Of a stretch of DNA of 64,000 nucleotides, positions 22,530 through 34,949 are shown piece by piece (the stretch's first letter is position 1; every line of letters begins with the position of its first letter). The stretch spans positions 117,277 through 181,276 of the forward strand of contig MNCI01002798.1 of NCBI GenBank assembly GCA_015680685.1, in the 5' to 3' direction. Under the pieces are notes generated by a model. The model was not told where the DNA came from. It saw nothing but the letters and a program-made list of their open reading frames with translations, and searched no databases. Source of the stretch: Gnetum montanum (taxonomy: Eukaryota > Streptophyta > Gnetopsida > Gnetales > Gnetaceae). Both the position numbers and the translations under genes were made by a program.

Positions 22530-23760
22530 TGAATCATAAGCTTAAGCAAGTTGTAAAAGATGAAATTAAACAACTACTTAAGGTGGGAATCATTTATCAT
22601 ATTGCAAATAGTGGGTGAGTTAGCTCACTAATCATTGTACCAAATAAAGGTGGTAAATGGATGGTATGTATAGACTATAGGCTATTGAATATGACAACTT
22701 TTAAGAATCATTTCCCATGACCATTTCTAGACCAATTATTGAATACTATTGTAGGACATGGATACGACAATTTTTTGGATGGTTATAGTGGCTATAACCA
22801 AATATAGATAGCACTAGAGGACTAGGTAAAAACTACCTTCCCAAGTTCTTAGGGAACTTTTGCATACAAAAAGATGCCCTTTGGCTTATATAATGCTCCT
22901 GCTACTTTCCAATGCGTCGTGCTTAGGATTTTCTAGTAGCAAATTGGTAGTGGTATGAAGGTATTCATGAATGAATTCTCTACATATTGTACCACCTTTT
23001 AGTAGGCCTTAGATCATCTTGAGCAAGTGTTGAAATGTTGCATGAAGATAAATTTAAAACTTAATTGGTAGAAAAGCCATTTGATGATCCAAGAAGGTAT
23101 AGTCTTAGGATAATAGATCTTAGAAAAAGGGATTAAGATGGACTTGGAGAAAGCACGAGTCATTCAAAGTATTACTAAAGAACCTAAAATAGTTAAAGAT
23201 GTGAGTTCATTCCTTGGACACATTGGTTACTAATCAGTGATTCATTGAGAACTTCACCAAAATCACTAAGCCACTCATGGAACTAACTAAGAAGGAGGCA
23301 CCCTTTGAGTCAACTAAGGAATGTGAGCATGCATTCTAGAAATTTAGACAAAAGCTTGTAGAAAATATTATTTTGCATGCTCCAAATTGTTCCAAACCTT
23401 TTCACATCATGACGAATGGATGCAATTATGCATTGGGAGTAGTGCTCACATAATTGGATGATCAAAAATGTCCATACTATATTCATTGTATGAGAAGAAA
23501 TATTGCTGGTACATAATTAAATTATACTACCACTGAGAAGAAGCTTATGGCGATAGTATAATCCTTGAAAAAATTTAGGCACTTTGTGCTTAGAAGTAAA
23601 ATTTTTATACACACAGATCACAATGCTATCTGCTTCATGATGAACAAGTTAGTGGTGAGTCCTTGTGTCATACGGCAACTTGTGATTTTGTAACAGTTCA
23701 ATTTTATGATGGTGGATAGGAAGGAAACTAAGAATGTGGTTGTCGATCACTTATCTTAGT
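22530..23760 (+). pseudogene. G3 reverse transcriptase and RNase H
   Basis: RT copies element RNA into DNA, and RNase H removes the RNA. Readable pieces in order: SSLIIVPNKGGKWMVCIDYR (about 22620-22680), FLDGYSGYNQI (about 22770-22805), TFAYKKMPFGLYNAPATFQC (about 22855-22915), the catalytic box as VFMNEFSTY (about 22960-22985), then HLEQVLK. The box is normally F-x-D-D; both Asp are changed (Asn, Glu). RNase H follows with FHIMTNGCNYALGVVLT (about 23400-23450) and FIHTDHNAICFMMNKL (about 23600-23650), where the TDH motif is kept, and ends with VVVDHLS. Many stops. The TDHNAI and DHLS patterns suit Athila/Tat-type elements. Confidence 0.88.
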
Positions 23761-25140
23761 TGTAATGGGATGGCAAAGAGGATGATGAGTCTATATCTGA
23801 TCAACTCCCAAATGAAATTCTCTTTGCTAAATCCCTTGATATTCAGACTTCTAGGGGCACCAGATAGTATGATGATTTCCTCTCCTATCTTCTCACTTAG
23901 GAGACATCACAAGAATGGGATAACAAGATGAAACAATAGTTTCTTTACCAAGCCAAACATTACATGAAAATTCAAGGTAACCTTTACAACGTTTATCTTG
24001 ATGGCTTGGTGCAGTGATGCATATCTGATGCTGATTAATTATGAATCATCTAGGATGCTCATGAAGGTCCTTGTAGGGACCATTATGTACGAAAGAGGAC
24101 AATCATATAGATGCTCATGGTAGGGTATTTCTAGCCAAAAATCTTTAGGGACATCCACTATTTTACCATTCATGTGAATGGTTCTAGAGAGACAAAGGAA
24201 TGATAACTTGAATGGAAGGGCCTCAATAATGGATCCAACCACTAGTGTCCTTTGACCTTTGGGGCGTTGACTTCATGGAAGCCATGACTTCCATGTCCAA
24301 TGAGAAGGCATACATTGTAGCTATTAATTATTGCACTAAGTGAACTAAAATTATAACCATCATTGATTGTTCATGTGCCACTATAGCATGATTTGTCCAA
24401 CAAAATATGATAAATAGGTTTGGTATGTTAAGAGCAATTATTTTCAATAATGGGACTCATTTTACATAGGCCACTTTTTAAAAACTAATGCAATTCCTTG
24501 GGATGTAGCATAAACTCATAACTTTTTATCACTCCCAAGGTAATGGTTAAGATGAAGTTACTAATATAGAGAGAACTTGAATAGTAACATGTATAATTAG
24601 TAAAGATAAAAAGGATTGGAACATGAAACTTAATGATGTTCTATGGGCTTATCAATCCATATGGAAACTTCCTATAGGGTACTCTCCTTATGATTTGATG
24701 TATGAAAAATTACCTAAACTTCCAATCCAAGTTGAGCTTTGTACACTTTCAACTACTTTAGAGCTTGACCTTAGTCTTAATTTAGCACACCAAGAACACC
24801 TCATGACATTGAATGTGCGAGATGAAAGCTGATAAGTAGCTATAACCACGAATGAAGTGTACAAGGCACATGCCAAACAATATCATGATGCATGGATAAG
24901 AAGAGTTAAGTTTCCACTTGGTGATAAGGTCTTTTATTGGAGTCCCATGCATGCATCTCAATGTACTAAGTTGTAAACATTATGAGAAGGGCCTTATATC
25001 ATTTATACAAATTTTCCTTTTAGTGCCATGATCATTTACCATTCTTCATACCTAGAAACATGGCTGCTAGTCAACATACAATAAGTGAAACATTTCCTTG
25101 AACCAAGAGTAACTAGTAGCACTAATACCTCAACGTCCAT
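23761..25140 (+). pseudogene. G3 integrase
   Basis: Integrase inserts the cDNA into the genome. The N-terminal zinc-binding part appears as DAHEGPCRDHYVRK (about 24057-24100). The core has VDFMEAMT (about 24268), NNGTHFT (about 24448, where the usual Asp is Asn) and the Glu-bearing block as DEVTNIERT (about 24552). It is followed by the frame 24623-24832 with LNDVLWAYQSIWKLPIGYSP, and KFPLGDKVFYWSP near 24910-24950. The 24623-24832 frame is open for 69 codons; the rest has stops. No chromodomain follows. It ends just before the PPT-like block at 25181. Confidence 0.87.
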
Positions 25141-27180
25141 CTAAGCATACTCTATTTTTTGAATCTCTCCCTCTCAACATAGTCATGGAGAGATGGTCAT
25201 CTGTGTTAACACCTTGTGAGAACTAATCCATTTTTTACCTTTTTTTATATCATTCTTCATATGTTTTTATTTTTTGATTAGTTTATCAATTATTTTTTTA
25301 TAGTTTTTTATTTTTTATCTTATTTTTCCATATTTATATTATTTTATAGGAATATTTGACTTGGCCAATATTGTTATTAATACTAGAAGTTAAAGAATGT
25401 AGCTATTAATGTTATGGTTGATTTGCTAAATGGCCAAATTTTTATCTTTGGATTATGGCCTCTATTAGGAAGTTGTTAATTTTCTCATGGTAGCATGAAT
25501 TGTGACTATGACATTCATTCATTTTATCTATTCTATAGAGGCTCTGCATTTTGGGAGCATGAGATGCTTCCAAAATATAAGTAAAAGTAACCAATGATCA
25601 TGCTACCCAACAAACTCCAAATGGACCAAGAAGGAATGGAAAAGGATGTGACCTCAAGGGGACTTATCATTTTCTCATTGTAGATTCTTTCTTGCATTTT
25701 ATGATTCTTTTCCATTGGTATATCATCACTCCTTTTGCTGATCATTAAAGAAAGCATGTCTTTGTATGTTGTGGTTCTTCTAAAAAAAATAACAAAGAAC
25801 ACGAGAATTTAAAGCACATCCCATAGAAAAAATAAAAGGCTACAAGTAATAGTTATGGGACTAGAAAAAATATTACCTATGCTTGGAGACACTCCTATAA
25901 TTAAGGTTCTTTCTATCTTCCTTCTTCTCTTAGAGTGGAAGTTGTTTTCCGCAATTTTCAGGAACTCTTGAAGATCAAAGAAGTAGGATTTGATAATGTA
26001 AAATCACTAAAAGTAAAATGGACTTGGTCTTGATTGAGGATGGAATGGTATAGGATCATATTAATGACACACTTTACAAGGACTTCATGTGAACATGACC
26101 TAGATATAGATCTCTTATCATTCTCTTTCTACCATAATTCTTAATCCACAACATATCAACCCATTGCCTCATATCATGGTTACTTGATGCATTTTTTTGA
26201 GGATCCTATAATCCTATGAAATTTACTTCATTAGATATAAGTTTTAACTTGAAATGACCATAAATCATACTTAGTGCCTATGGACTCCTTTGGAATGAGG
26301 ACATGCAAGGGCTTTAAGGCCATACACCTGCTCTAGGAAGGACCCACTTACATTCTCTTTAGTCTTCCTTAAGATAAAATTCCTATCCATAAGCCATTTG
26401 CACGATTAGTCCCATAAAATTGCATTCAAATATCTATATTTTCTTAATTTGGACATTTTACATTCATCCAAATGTATTCAAATCCTTTTTGAAGCCTACA
26501 CCATCCTATTCTATGTTGCCATCATTTTTGAATTCCATTGGGCTATTTTTTCATCCTAGAACTCATAAAAAATTCCTATTTTTCTTATGTGAAAAATTTC
26601 TATGAACAATTGCATTGACACATCTTCATCAATGTAGTGGGATGAGCTGATGTAACCTAGTCAACATGTTACAAAAATAGTATAAATATGCATAATACTT
26701 AGCCATTTATGCATCATTTTTGAAAGAAGAAAGAGAAGTTTTTGTCATTTTTCAAAGCCCATAAATCTTCTGAGTGCCCTAACTTTCAAAACACTTACTC
26801 GATTTCATCTATTTTTCTATCCTCATGCTACTAGAGGTAAGCTCAATGTTGTGGGGTTAACAAACCTTTGATTTCTTGCAGAAAAGTTTTCAAACATTTT
26901 TTGACTACCCATGTTAACCTATGAAAATAATATTAAGATTAACTACCATGAAGGGTTAAGACCATCCCAAAAACTCTTATAGCTAACAAATAAAATAATA
27001 TTAAAATAACTCAACTTACCAAGATCACAAACTAGCCATTAAAATGAACAACTCTTAACACCCAAGATACAACATAACTCAATCTAATAGGAAAGATATC
27101 ACAATAAATAATGGTTATAAAGTAAAAGCTAATCATGGGGTATGTTTGTGATCATAATTGACACTAAATAAAGGACCATA
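25141..27180 (+). other. G3 post-integrase spacer with PPT-like block
   Basis: Non-coding. AGTCATGGAGAGATGGTCAT at 25181-25200 is the PPT-like block shared with G1 and G5. Near 26280-26350 the reverse complement of the GTGGGTCC block seen in G1, G2 and G5 appears, placing this as the family spacer. No frame longer than about 90 codons is present and none has a motif. It separates integrase from the aORF. Confidence 0.65.
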
Positions 27181-27194
27181 GGCAAGAGGGACTT

Positions 27195-29421
27195 GGTAGC
27201 CCAGGGAGGAGCAACTGAGAGGAGGAAGGAACTAGCAGCAGTAGCGAAAACAACCCCAAAAACAAGCATGAAAAGTAAGTTATTCCACTAGACCCCTTCA
27301 AGAGGAGCCTAAAGTAGAATTTGTTCACTATATTTCCACTATTGAAATAAGCTAATCTAGGGAAGATGAGGTTCTTAGGGCAAGGCCTAGACTAGAGGTT
27401 ACTTTGATGAAGGCCTACTTGAAAATGATAAGGATTAAGGAGGTCTAAAGTTCCATGATTCAAGAGTTGAACTTTAGATCCTTCTTGGAGTTGGCCCTAA
27501 AAGAAGTTTGTACACAACTTTAGGGGTATTCCATGTGGTCCATTATTTCCAATAGTATAAAATGATACATAGGGAAGACTTACCTTTCAAAAAAATTGAC
27601 AAGGAGATGTGTTGATTAAAATTAGGGACATCATCACCTTCTACTTGGTTGATGCCATTGTAGAGGTCATTAGGGGTAAAACTAGTAAAGATCTAAATCT
27701 AGGTGGATTCAAAAGTAAAGAAAGAATGAGTTTAGTGGTTCTATGGAGTAGATCGTAAGGAGTACAGTGCTCTCACCAAGGTGGAGAGAGCATACTTTAA
27801 AATTGCAACTTATCACCTTAACCCAATGGTGAGGCCTAGCAAAGTGACTGCTTTCTCTACATGAGCATGCATTGCTTTGAGCAGAAAATTTCTAGTCAAT
27901 GTTTCCAACTTATTTTCCTAGAAATAGAAAAATGTTTCAAGGAAAATGACAAGGGATGAAGACCGTCCTCTTTCAATGCCTGATCCAAAAAATTTGCAAA
28001 AGGGGAGGCATAGCTCACTACATTAATGATATGGTATACCAACCTCTTGCTACATCATGGTAGGAAATGATGAAGGATAAGCCAATAGCTAAGTTGCAAG
28101 AAGAGGAGTAGCCACCACCATCACCTACAACTTTAGAGACTACAGCAAAGGCACTTGTAGCTACCAAATAGCTAAGAAAAATTTAGGAGCTAAAGTTGTA
28201 GCTATAGTAACAATAGAGCTATATAGGTGGTGGAGAACCATTTGTCTATCATTCAGCCATGAGCCACTTGAATGAGGTTGCAAGGTTCATCAACTAGCTA
28301 GATAGTGAGACTATCCCACTATTCTTAGCTCAAAGGAGCCATGAGTCCACAAGGCCTAATCTAAGTGCCCAAGAGGTCACAATATGCATCCCTAGATAAA
28401 CATTTCTTGAAATCTTAAAAAATGCCACAACCTTCTTAATAGTGTCGGAGGAAGATGAGGGTGAAACTATCTTTGTCATACAATAAAAAGGCCAGGAGAT
28501 CACGGTGGAGGTGATGCTTGATAAGATTGTTGAAGCTCTAAATGCTTTTGTGGCAGCAGTACTTGATATTACCACAATGATAGCCATCCATGCATCCATA
28601 GGAGTAGGGAGTCATCAAATGAGTGCTATCCAACATAAGGAAGTATTGGAAAGATTAGTTAGAACTAGAAAACTACTTCTAAAGATCTTTGATCTTCTAG
28701 ATGAGATCACTATAAACTAGTCATAGTTGCTCGAGATAAGAGGCAAATTAATTATCATCAACACATGACTAGAGAAGGCCACCACATCCAATTGGTAGTT
28801 TATTGTGGAAGTTGTTGAGCTACATGCCTATCTTTCTAACCCTACAATTCTCAAGCTTGAGCTTATCAAACATAAATCTTTCCAATAGATTCTACAAAGA
28901 CTTAAGGAGGCTTAGAATGAAAAAGAGACCACGATCTTCAATGCATCCTTGTCAAAATCTATGGCTTTTAGCACTGACAAAGAATTATTGCAAGTTTTGA
29001 AGGAGAACTTGCTCTTCAGAAAGAAAAATTTTCATCTACATAACATTGAGCAAGAAAAGGATCAAATGGTCAAATTAATACACTAGTAGTAGGATTAGCT
29101 CACCAAAATGAATCTAAAGATAAGGAGATTAGCAGCAAATAATCATAATCTCTCAATGGAGAAAGTTCATTCCCTTTGCCAAAAGGCTACAATTGAGGTA
29201 GCCACTTGGAAAACTGAAGCACTAAAATTTAAGCATGTAAAAAATCATTACAAGAACTAGGTTAGGATCATCACAAAATTTAATAGGAAGGAGATTCAAT
29301 TGGGAAAGGAAAAAAATAAATGAGACCCTCTAACAACTCGAACAAAGAGATGATGTATAATAGTCCAGTTTTATGGATTGAATGTATTCAACAAGGCATG
29401 AATCCATCTGAAAGAGTTGCA
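27195..29421 (+). pseudogene. G3 additional ORF (aORF), 5' part: PF20167-like domain plus coiled coil
   Basis: A third coding region between integrase and the 3' LTR, in the sense direction. Readable pieces: RPRLEVTLMKAYL (about 27385), MIQELNFRSFLELA (about 27460), WFYGVDRKEYSALTKVER (about 27735), then AYFKIATYHLNPMVRPSKV, the region EVMLDKIVEALNAFVAAV (28508-28565), and a charged helical stretch from about 28970 with NLSMEKVHSLCQKATIEV. The order matches G2 (37640-34950) and part of G6. The YHLNP...LSGK...LPFPxxIRKLCxxAGI pattern across the copies resembles the 'putative plant transposon protein' domain (PF20167), judged from memory. The C-terminal half looks like a long coiled coil. Function is unknown; a structural or accessory role is only a guess. 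The frame has stops and is cut at 29421 by C1. Confidence 0.7.
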
Positions 29422-30409
29422 TGTTGACTTGTTGGTATGTCAAAACCTTAGAAACAATGGAGAATGTAGAAATGTGCTTATAGTCTTGTAGGACCAAGAA
29501 ATAACATGTTAAGATAAGATTTCAAAAAGAGAGCTAAACTAAAATGAGAGCTACATTGAGATGTCAAAATGAGAGTTGGGATGATGAGATGAGAACTAGG
29601 ATGCATATAGACTCTACGAGCCAAATGAAGATATTTTGGGGACTACCAAGATGTTGAAATGCTAGAGCCATGATCCAAAATTCAAAGTGGGATTGTAGAG
29701 TAAATGTATCCAATTGACAATGGACATCTACCTCCTAAGATAAACGTCTACATTTCTAGGTAGGCGTCTCTTATAACTTGAGGTTTATTAAAGATAGACA
29801 AATCAACTTCAAATATGATGTCTAAGCTATCCATTTCATATTTTTTGCACAAATTCCAAGGATTTTTTTGAAACTCAAAGGGTATAAGACAAAGTGAAAT
29901 TCTTAGAAAATGAGCAACTATTGTTCATTGAAAAATCTATCCTTCGCTACTCAAAGAGAATTGGATTTTGTTCTTCATTTGAATGTATTTTTTGTAGAGA
30001 GCTTCATTACAAGGAATTTGTAAATCAAGTTACATTCGTTAATATTTTTCTTTCTTTCTTTGTAGCCCTATAGGGTTGATGTGCTTCTTGCAAGAAAGCA
30101 CCTTCGTTGAGCTTGTTAGAACCTTGAAGGGTTGAATGGTTTTGTAGCAACAAAACACTCCAGTGTAAAGCTCATGTTAGTATTTGTCTTGCAAGAAAAC
30201 ACTTTGAGTGGAGCTAAAATCTTGTAAAGGTTTCCTTGAAACCACATTTTTCTAAGGAACAAAGTCTAGAGGTGTGCAAGGATACCACCATTTAAGTGTA
30301 GAGGTGCCTAAGTTGGGAAACTAGGTAAAAATTATGTGTGATTTTTTGTTGTCTTGGTCATTTTAATTGAGAAACTTATTCAACTCCCATTTTAAGTTCT
30401 CTATCCTCA
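29422..30409 (+). repeat. C1 5' LTR
   Basis: Runs from TGTTGACTTGTTGG to TCTCTATCCTCA, followed by the PBS. It aligns with 45018-46049. Inside is a repeated TTGTTAGAACCTTGAAGGG-like unit with AGCAAGAAAACACT (about 30060-30210), giving short internal tandem similarity. Confidence 0.9.
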
Positions 30410-30411
30410 AG

Positions 30412-30423
30412 TGGTATCAGAGC
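30412..30423 (+). other. C1 primer-binding site (tRNA-iMet)
   Basis: TGGTATCAGAGC is an exact match to the complement of the initiator tRNA-Met 3' end, two bases after the LTR. This is the usual priming site of plant copia elements. Confidence 0.95.
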
Positions 30424-30465
30424 TTTGTACTCTCAAGTTTGTGCTTCACCTCTTAAGAGTGAACA

Positions 30466-31675
30466 ATGGAAGGGACATCCTACACCAAGCCGCTAATTTT
30501 CAATGTAATTGACTTCATGTATTGGAAAGTAAGAATGCAAGGATTCTTCCAATCCATGGAATTCAAAGTTTGGGAGTCTATTCTGAAAGGTTATGCACCA
30601 TCCATTGACAACAACAAATCAACTAGTAAGCTAAGAAGCAAATGGATGCAAGATGAAAGAGATAAGTTCATGTTTGATTCTAAGGCAAAGAATTATCTTT
30701 GTTGTGCTTTGAGAAAATCTAAATTTAATAAAGTAGTTGGATGTAAGATTGCTAAAGAAATTTGGAAAACATTAGAAGCAACCTATGAAGGTACATTAGT
30801 TGTAAAATAATTAAAACTTCTAGTGTTGCAAAGTGAATATGAAAAATTGAAAATGAGGGAAGCAGAAAAGGTTAAGGAATACTTCTCTAGGAAAAACTAT
30901 CTTATTGTAGAAATTAGAGGTACCGGTAAGGTTCTATCCAAAAGTGTGTTATCATAAAGATGATAAGAACCTTGCAATTCAAATTTAGAACTAAGGTAAC
31001 AATCATGAAGGAAATTAGAGACTTTTTAGTGTTGAAATTTGAAGAGCTTCAAAGTGCACTTATTGCATATGATATGAATCTCATTAGTGAAGATGCAATT
31101 AAAGAAAAGCCTGTCACCCTCAAATATTCATCAAAGGATTAGGAGACACTTGATCAAGAAGCTAATAGTGACGATGAATTAGCCCTCCTATCAAGGAGAG
31201 TTCAAGGAATACTAGCTAGAAAAGGCATAAGCTTTAATCAACTAAGCTCAAATCAGTCTAGCACCAAAGATAAAGAATCTATAAAATGTTGGGTTTATGG
31301 TGGAAGAGGCCTTGTGGTCTCCAGATGTTCTAGTGTTGGCAAGTTTTAAAATAGAGATTAATCCAAAGCTGAGTCCAAAAAGAACAACTTCTACACTAAT
31401 TGGGATGATGATCAAAGTGAAGAAGAGGTAGATGATGCTACAAAGGACTCACATCTCATATGCATGGCCCTCACAAATGGATATTCTATAAAATTGATTG
31501 ATGAATGTAAAGGTAAAATTGATGAAAGGTATAATAAATTATGGGAAGAAATTATTACTCTATATTATCTACTTAAAGAGAAAAATAAAAATTTACATAG
31601 AAAAATATTTGAACTTTATACTTTATGCTCTACTTTGAAAAATAAACTCCTAGATGTAAAAGCTAAGGTTTGATT
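30466..31675 (+). pseudogene. C1 gag (UBN2/DUF4219-type copia Gag)
   Basis: The ATG at 30466 opens MEGTSYTKPLIFNVIDFMYW, typical of the N-terminal DUF4219/UBN2 Gag of plant copia elements, then WESILKGYAPS and AKEIWKTLEATYEGT. In-frame stops at about 30808 and 30955 interrupt it, but the reading continues with YEKLKMREAEKVKEYFSR and FEELQSALIAYDMNL. The zinc knuckle near 31287 reads CWVYGGRGLVVSRC, where CX2CX4HX4C is expected: Cys2 is Tyr and His is Leu. The frame 31464-31673 is a helical, charged segment seen after the knuckle in related Gags. A second Cys/His cluster (CCRVCGHEQGYYH) lies near 31880. Gag packages the element RNA. Confidence 0.85.
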
Positions 31676-31989
31676 ACTAACCCACTTGGATGAGAAGAAG
31701 TGTAGGGATACATAAGATGTAATGAGTTAAAATGAGGAAAAGTATTAAATTAGCACAAAAACAACAATCAAGAGGAGGTCTCCAAAAAGAAGGCTTGTAT
31801 AAGTTCAATATCATCTAAAAGAAGAAACAAGACTAGGTTTGATAATCCTATCCAAATTAAAGATACTATATATTTTTGTTGTAGAGTATGTGGACATGAA
31901 CAAGGGTATTATCATCCATATATAGAGAAAAATAGTGTGACTACTTGTCCTTGTCAAGAGAATTCTAGTAAGTGTATCTTGTAGGGTAC

Positions 31990-33809
31990 AAAAGCATGAA
32001 GAACAGATGAGAAATAGAAAGGGATAGTCTCTGATGAAATTAAGGGATCAAGAACTATAACTATTAGAAATTATGAGTCCTTGCACTTTGAAGAACATGA
32101 ACATGACAAAGAAGGAATCTCAAATGAGTTTTAGGATACATACAAAAGTTTTGATGAAAGAAAAGGAAATTTGTATGGTAAGGAGGCACTCTATGATTGG
32201 AGACCTCATCTCAAACTCTATTAATCATGTTCATGCTAGAAAGCAAGAAAGGTAAGTGATGGTAAGTATTTATTCCTTTGCTTGCTAGACATACTGTAGA
32301 TTAGTTTTTGTTTATAAATATTAGTAAATAGGAAATTCTTTGGATAGATGCTCTTTGGGTTCTTTGGCCACCAAAGAAAATATTACTTGATCTTCCAAGG
32401 TGTTGAGCTACAACATATGACTAACAAAAGTTAATGTATATTAATGAAAAATGTCTCCAAGGTAAGGTTTGGTAAGTATTCATCATTTTCTAATATTGAG
32501 ACATTTGAATACCCATGATGTACCTTTTATTATTGTTATATAATGGATTGGAAAGTTTTTTATGAATATTGAAAAATCTATGTTTATGTCCTTAATGAGT
32601 TCTTGACCAAAATTCTTGAACTTTTCAGGAAATCTTTCATTTAAAAGAGAATTATTGTTACTACTAATATCCTATGATATTTATCATCTAATAGAGATAC
32701 TACTAATGAGAGACTTTAAAATTCAAAAGTCTTCATACTTGATCTTAATGTAACTTTACAAATTTATTAGTGAGATTCAAAAATTTATCTCTACAAAGGT
32801 AAGTGACTCAGGTATGATTGATCAGCCAATGGATACATTACATAAGTTAAAGATTGTTGGTGCTTCTATGAAAGAAATTCCTTGCCAGAAAATAGCTTGA
32901 AGATCCTAAAATGCTTAACAGGAGATTACCACTCTTTCTACAAAAGATGATTCAAGAAGATAAGAAATATATGTAGGGGAAGCATCAGTGCAGGGGGAGT
33001 CTTTGAAGATTCTCCTAGAACATATTATTAATGATACAATCCCCTAATCTATAGCACCCTTATAAGGAAACAAGAAAGGAAGAGTATATTCATACCATTA
33101 TCTGGTAAGTTTATAAAGGTAAACGAGTAAACCATTTTTAGGGCAAGATTTAGAATCTTTACTTGAAAATGATCTTTGTTGGCACAAGCTCTTGAACTCT
33201 ACAAGGTTTTATCAATTTTATTTTTAAGCACTGTGTTAAGAAATTAATGATACACGTTTAAATTTTTATATGCTTAGACTGTATCATTTTGAGTATCCTA
33301 TATGATGTATCTAAGGTTCTTATTACAAATATGAGTTGTTAAGTACTCACCTAAGGGATCTCAAACACTTTAAATGACATATTAAAGCTAGTAAAGGTAT
33401 TCATGCTCTCTTTTAATATTGATATTTTCTCTCAACATGGTTATCTGAAATTGGTTTATGAACCTTTTGGTAAGGATATGATTGATTATTGTTGATCTTT
33501 AACATTTAGCATGATAAGTTATGTTCTTTGACCTTCATGTGAGATTTGATATATTTCTCAATAATTGATTGTGCATATATTTACTCCCCTTGGCATGGAT
33601 TTTCTATATCTATTGAATGTGGAATATAAATTAAGAAAGGCTTAAAGAGCTTTTGAATAGTATTAGTAATAGATGAAGGCTTTATGATGTGTCCTGATTT
33701 TTATCTTTTACAGTCTTCATGCATATTTATCTAGCTCCTTTTAGCATGGATGGTTATGCTGCTTTGATCATTTTGAAATCTAAGCCCTTCAAATGGAAGA
33801 GTATCTTAC
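31990..33809 (+). other. C1 internal region without recognisable pol, left part
   Basis: Where copia elements carry integrase and RT, no D-S-G protease, DDE integrase or YVDD motif was seen on either strand. A purine-rich GCAGGGGGAGTC segment lies at 32990-33001. Longest frames are short and without motifs. The region continues at 44410 after G2. Confidence 0.5.
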
Positions 33810-33814
33810 ATAGT

Positions 33815-34719
33815 TGATGAGCGGCTAGGTACCCCTACGCCCAACCATACGAATCATGGATGTTCACATGCAACTTGGTTGAATTCCATAGACTGTAAGC
33901 ACTTTTCATATACCATAGCCTAACCAAAAAAACCCTTTGTTAGAATGGTCATTGTCTTCCCAACCTCACTTGTGATGTTCTAGTGGCAATAGTTAAGTGA
34001 GATTGAGGCAACTAATTTTTATGTCTTTTTACTTTATCTTTTAGCGTCTAACTAAGGTATGGAAAGCAAGGAATGAAATACTATATAATGTATAATTATC
34101 CTAATCTATATCTTTAACTATTCCTAGCATAAGTATCCGATCCCATCTTCCATGCACGTCCCAAGCATCCCCTAACCACTACTGGGCTACCAGACGTTAA
34201 GCATCACTGGGCTACCAAGTGTTTGGTTTACATTCGAGATGGTTGTACTTATGGTATTTATGAACTATAAAGGATCAATAACGATTAAAGTGATAATAAC
34301 ATAAACTCAATGAATGATTAAAACATATAAATATTAAACTAGAAATGCATAGAAATGGATAAGTCCAATTACTATAAGGAATGCTTGAAAAGCTCGTCTT
34401 TATTATCATTCACGCCAATGGGCTTAGGTACATCAATGCTCGAATAAAGATCTAGACATATTTCTTACACCTACTATGGGCACTTGGAGAATATTCTAAC
34501 TCTCGTGGAAACAAACTGCAATAGCTTTGCTACAATTAACAAAAAGGTAAATAAGTGTGGTGGGAGCCCACTTATTTATAGGTCAAAAAAGGTGTCACGT
34601 AAACGGGGCCATGTCAATGCATGGGAGGATGCGTCAATGGGGCTATGTCGACACGACCACGTATACGAGGTCCTGTATACATGGCCTAGTAGATGCAGTG
34701 ATCAACAAACACTTCATCA
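33815..34719 (-). repeat. G2 3' LTR
   Basis: Plus-strand ends TGATGAGCGGCTAGG and ACTTCATCA. The TATA box (TATAAATA, minus) is at 34580-34573, about 139 bases from the LTR start. The U3 holds GGGGCCATGTC-type repeats (34605-34690). The PPT is directly inside at 34720-34733 (plus-strand TACCCCCACGATT). Confidence 0.93.
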
Positions 34720-34949
34720 TACCCCCACGATTGAGTAAAAAATTATCCTCAAGTTCCTCTTACAATTTGGAAGGTATGGACTTTTATTTACAACACATGA
34801 TTTGACACGTGACACACATACACACATGATGCTCCAAGTGCTCGAGTATACAGAGAAGGAAAAATTACAAAAATGGTGGTGTTCAAAGAAAAAATTGAAC
34901 ACCTTGCCAGTCTTGGATTCTCTGCTGTGTAGAAAGATGCAAAATCATT

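Noticed and set aside
30412-30423. tRNA gene fragment
   Set aside because: It is the PBS complementary to initiator tRNA-Met; no cloverleaf surrounds it.
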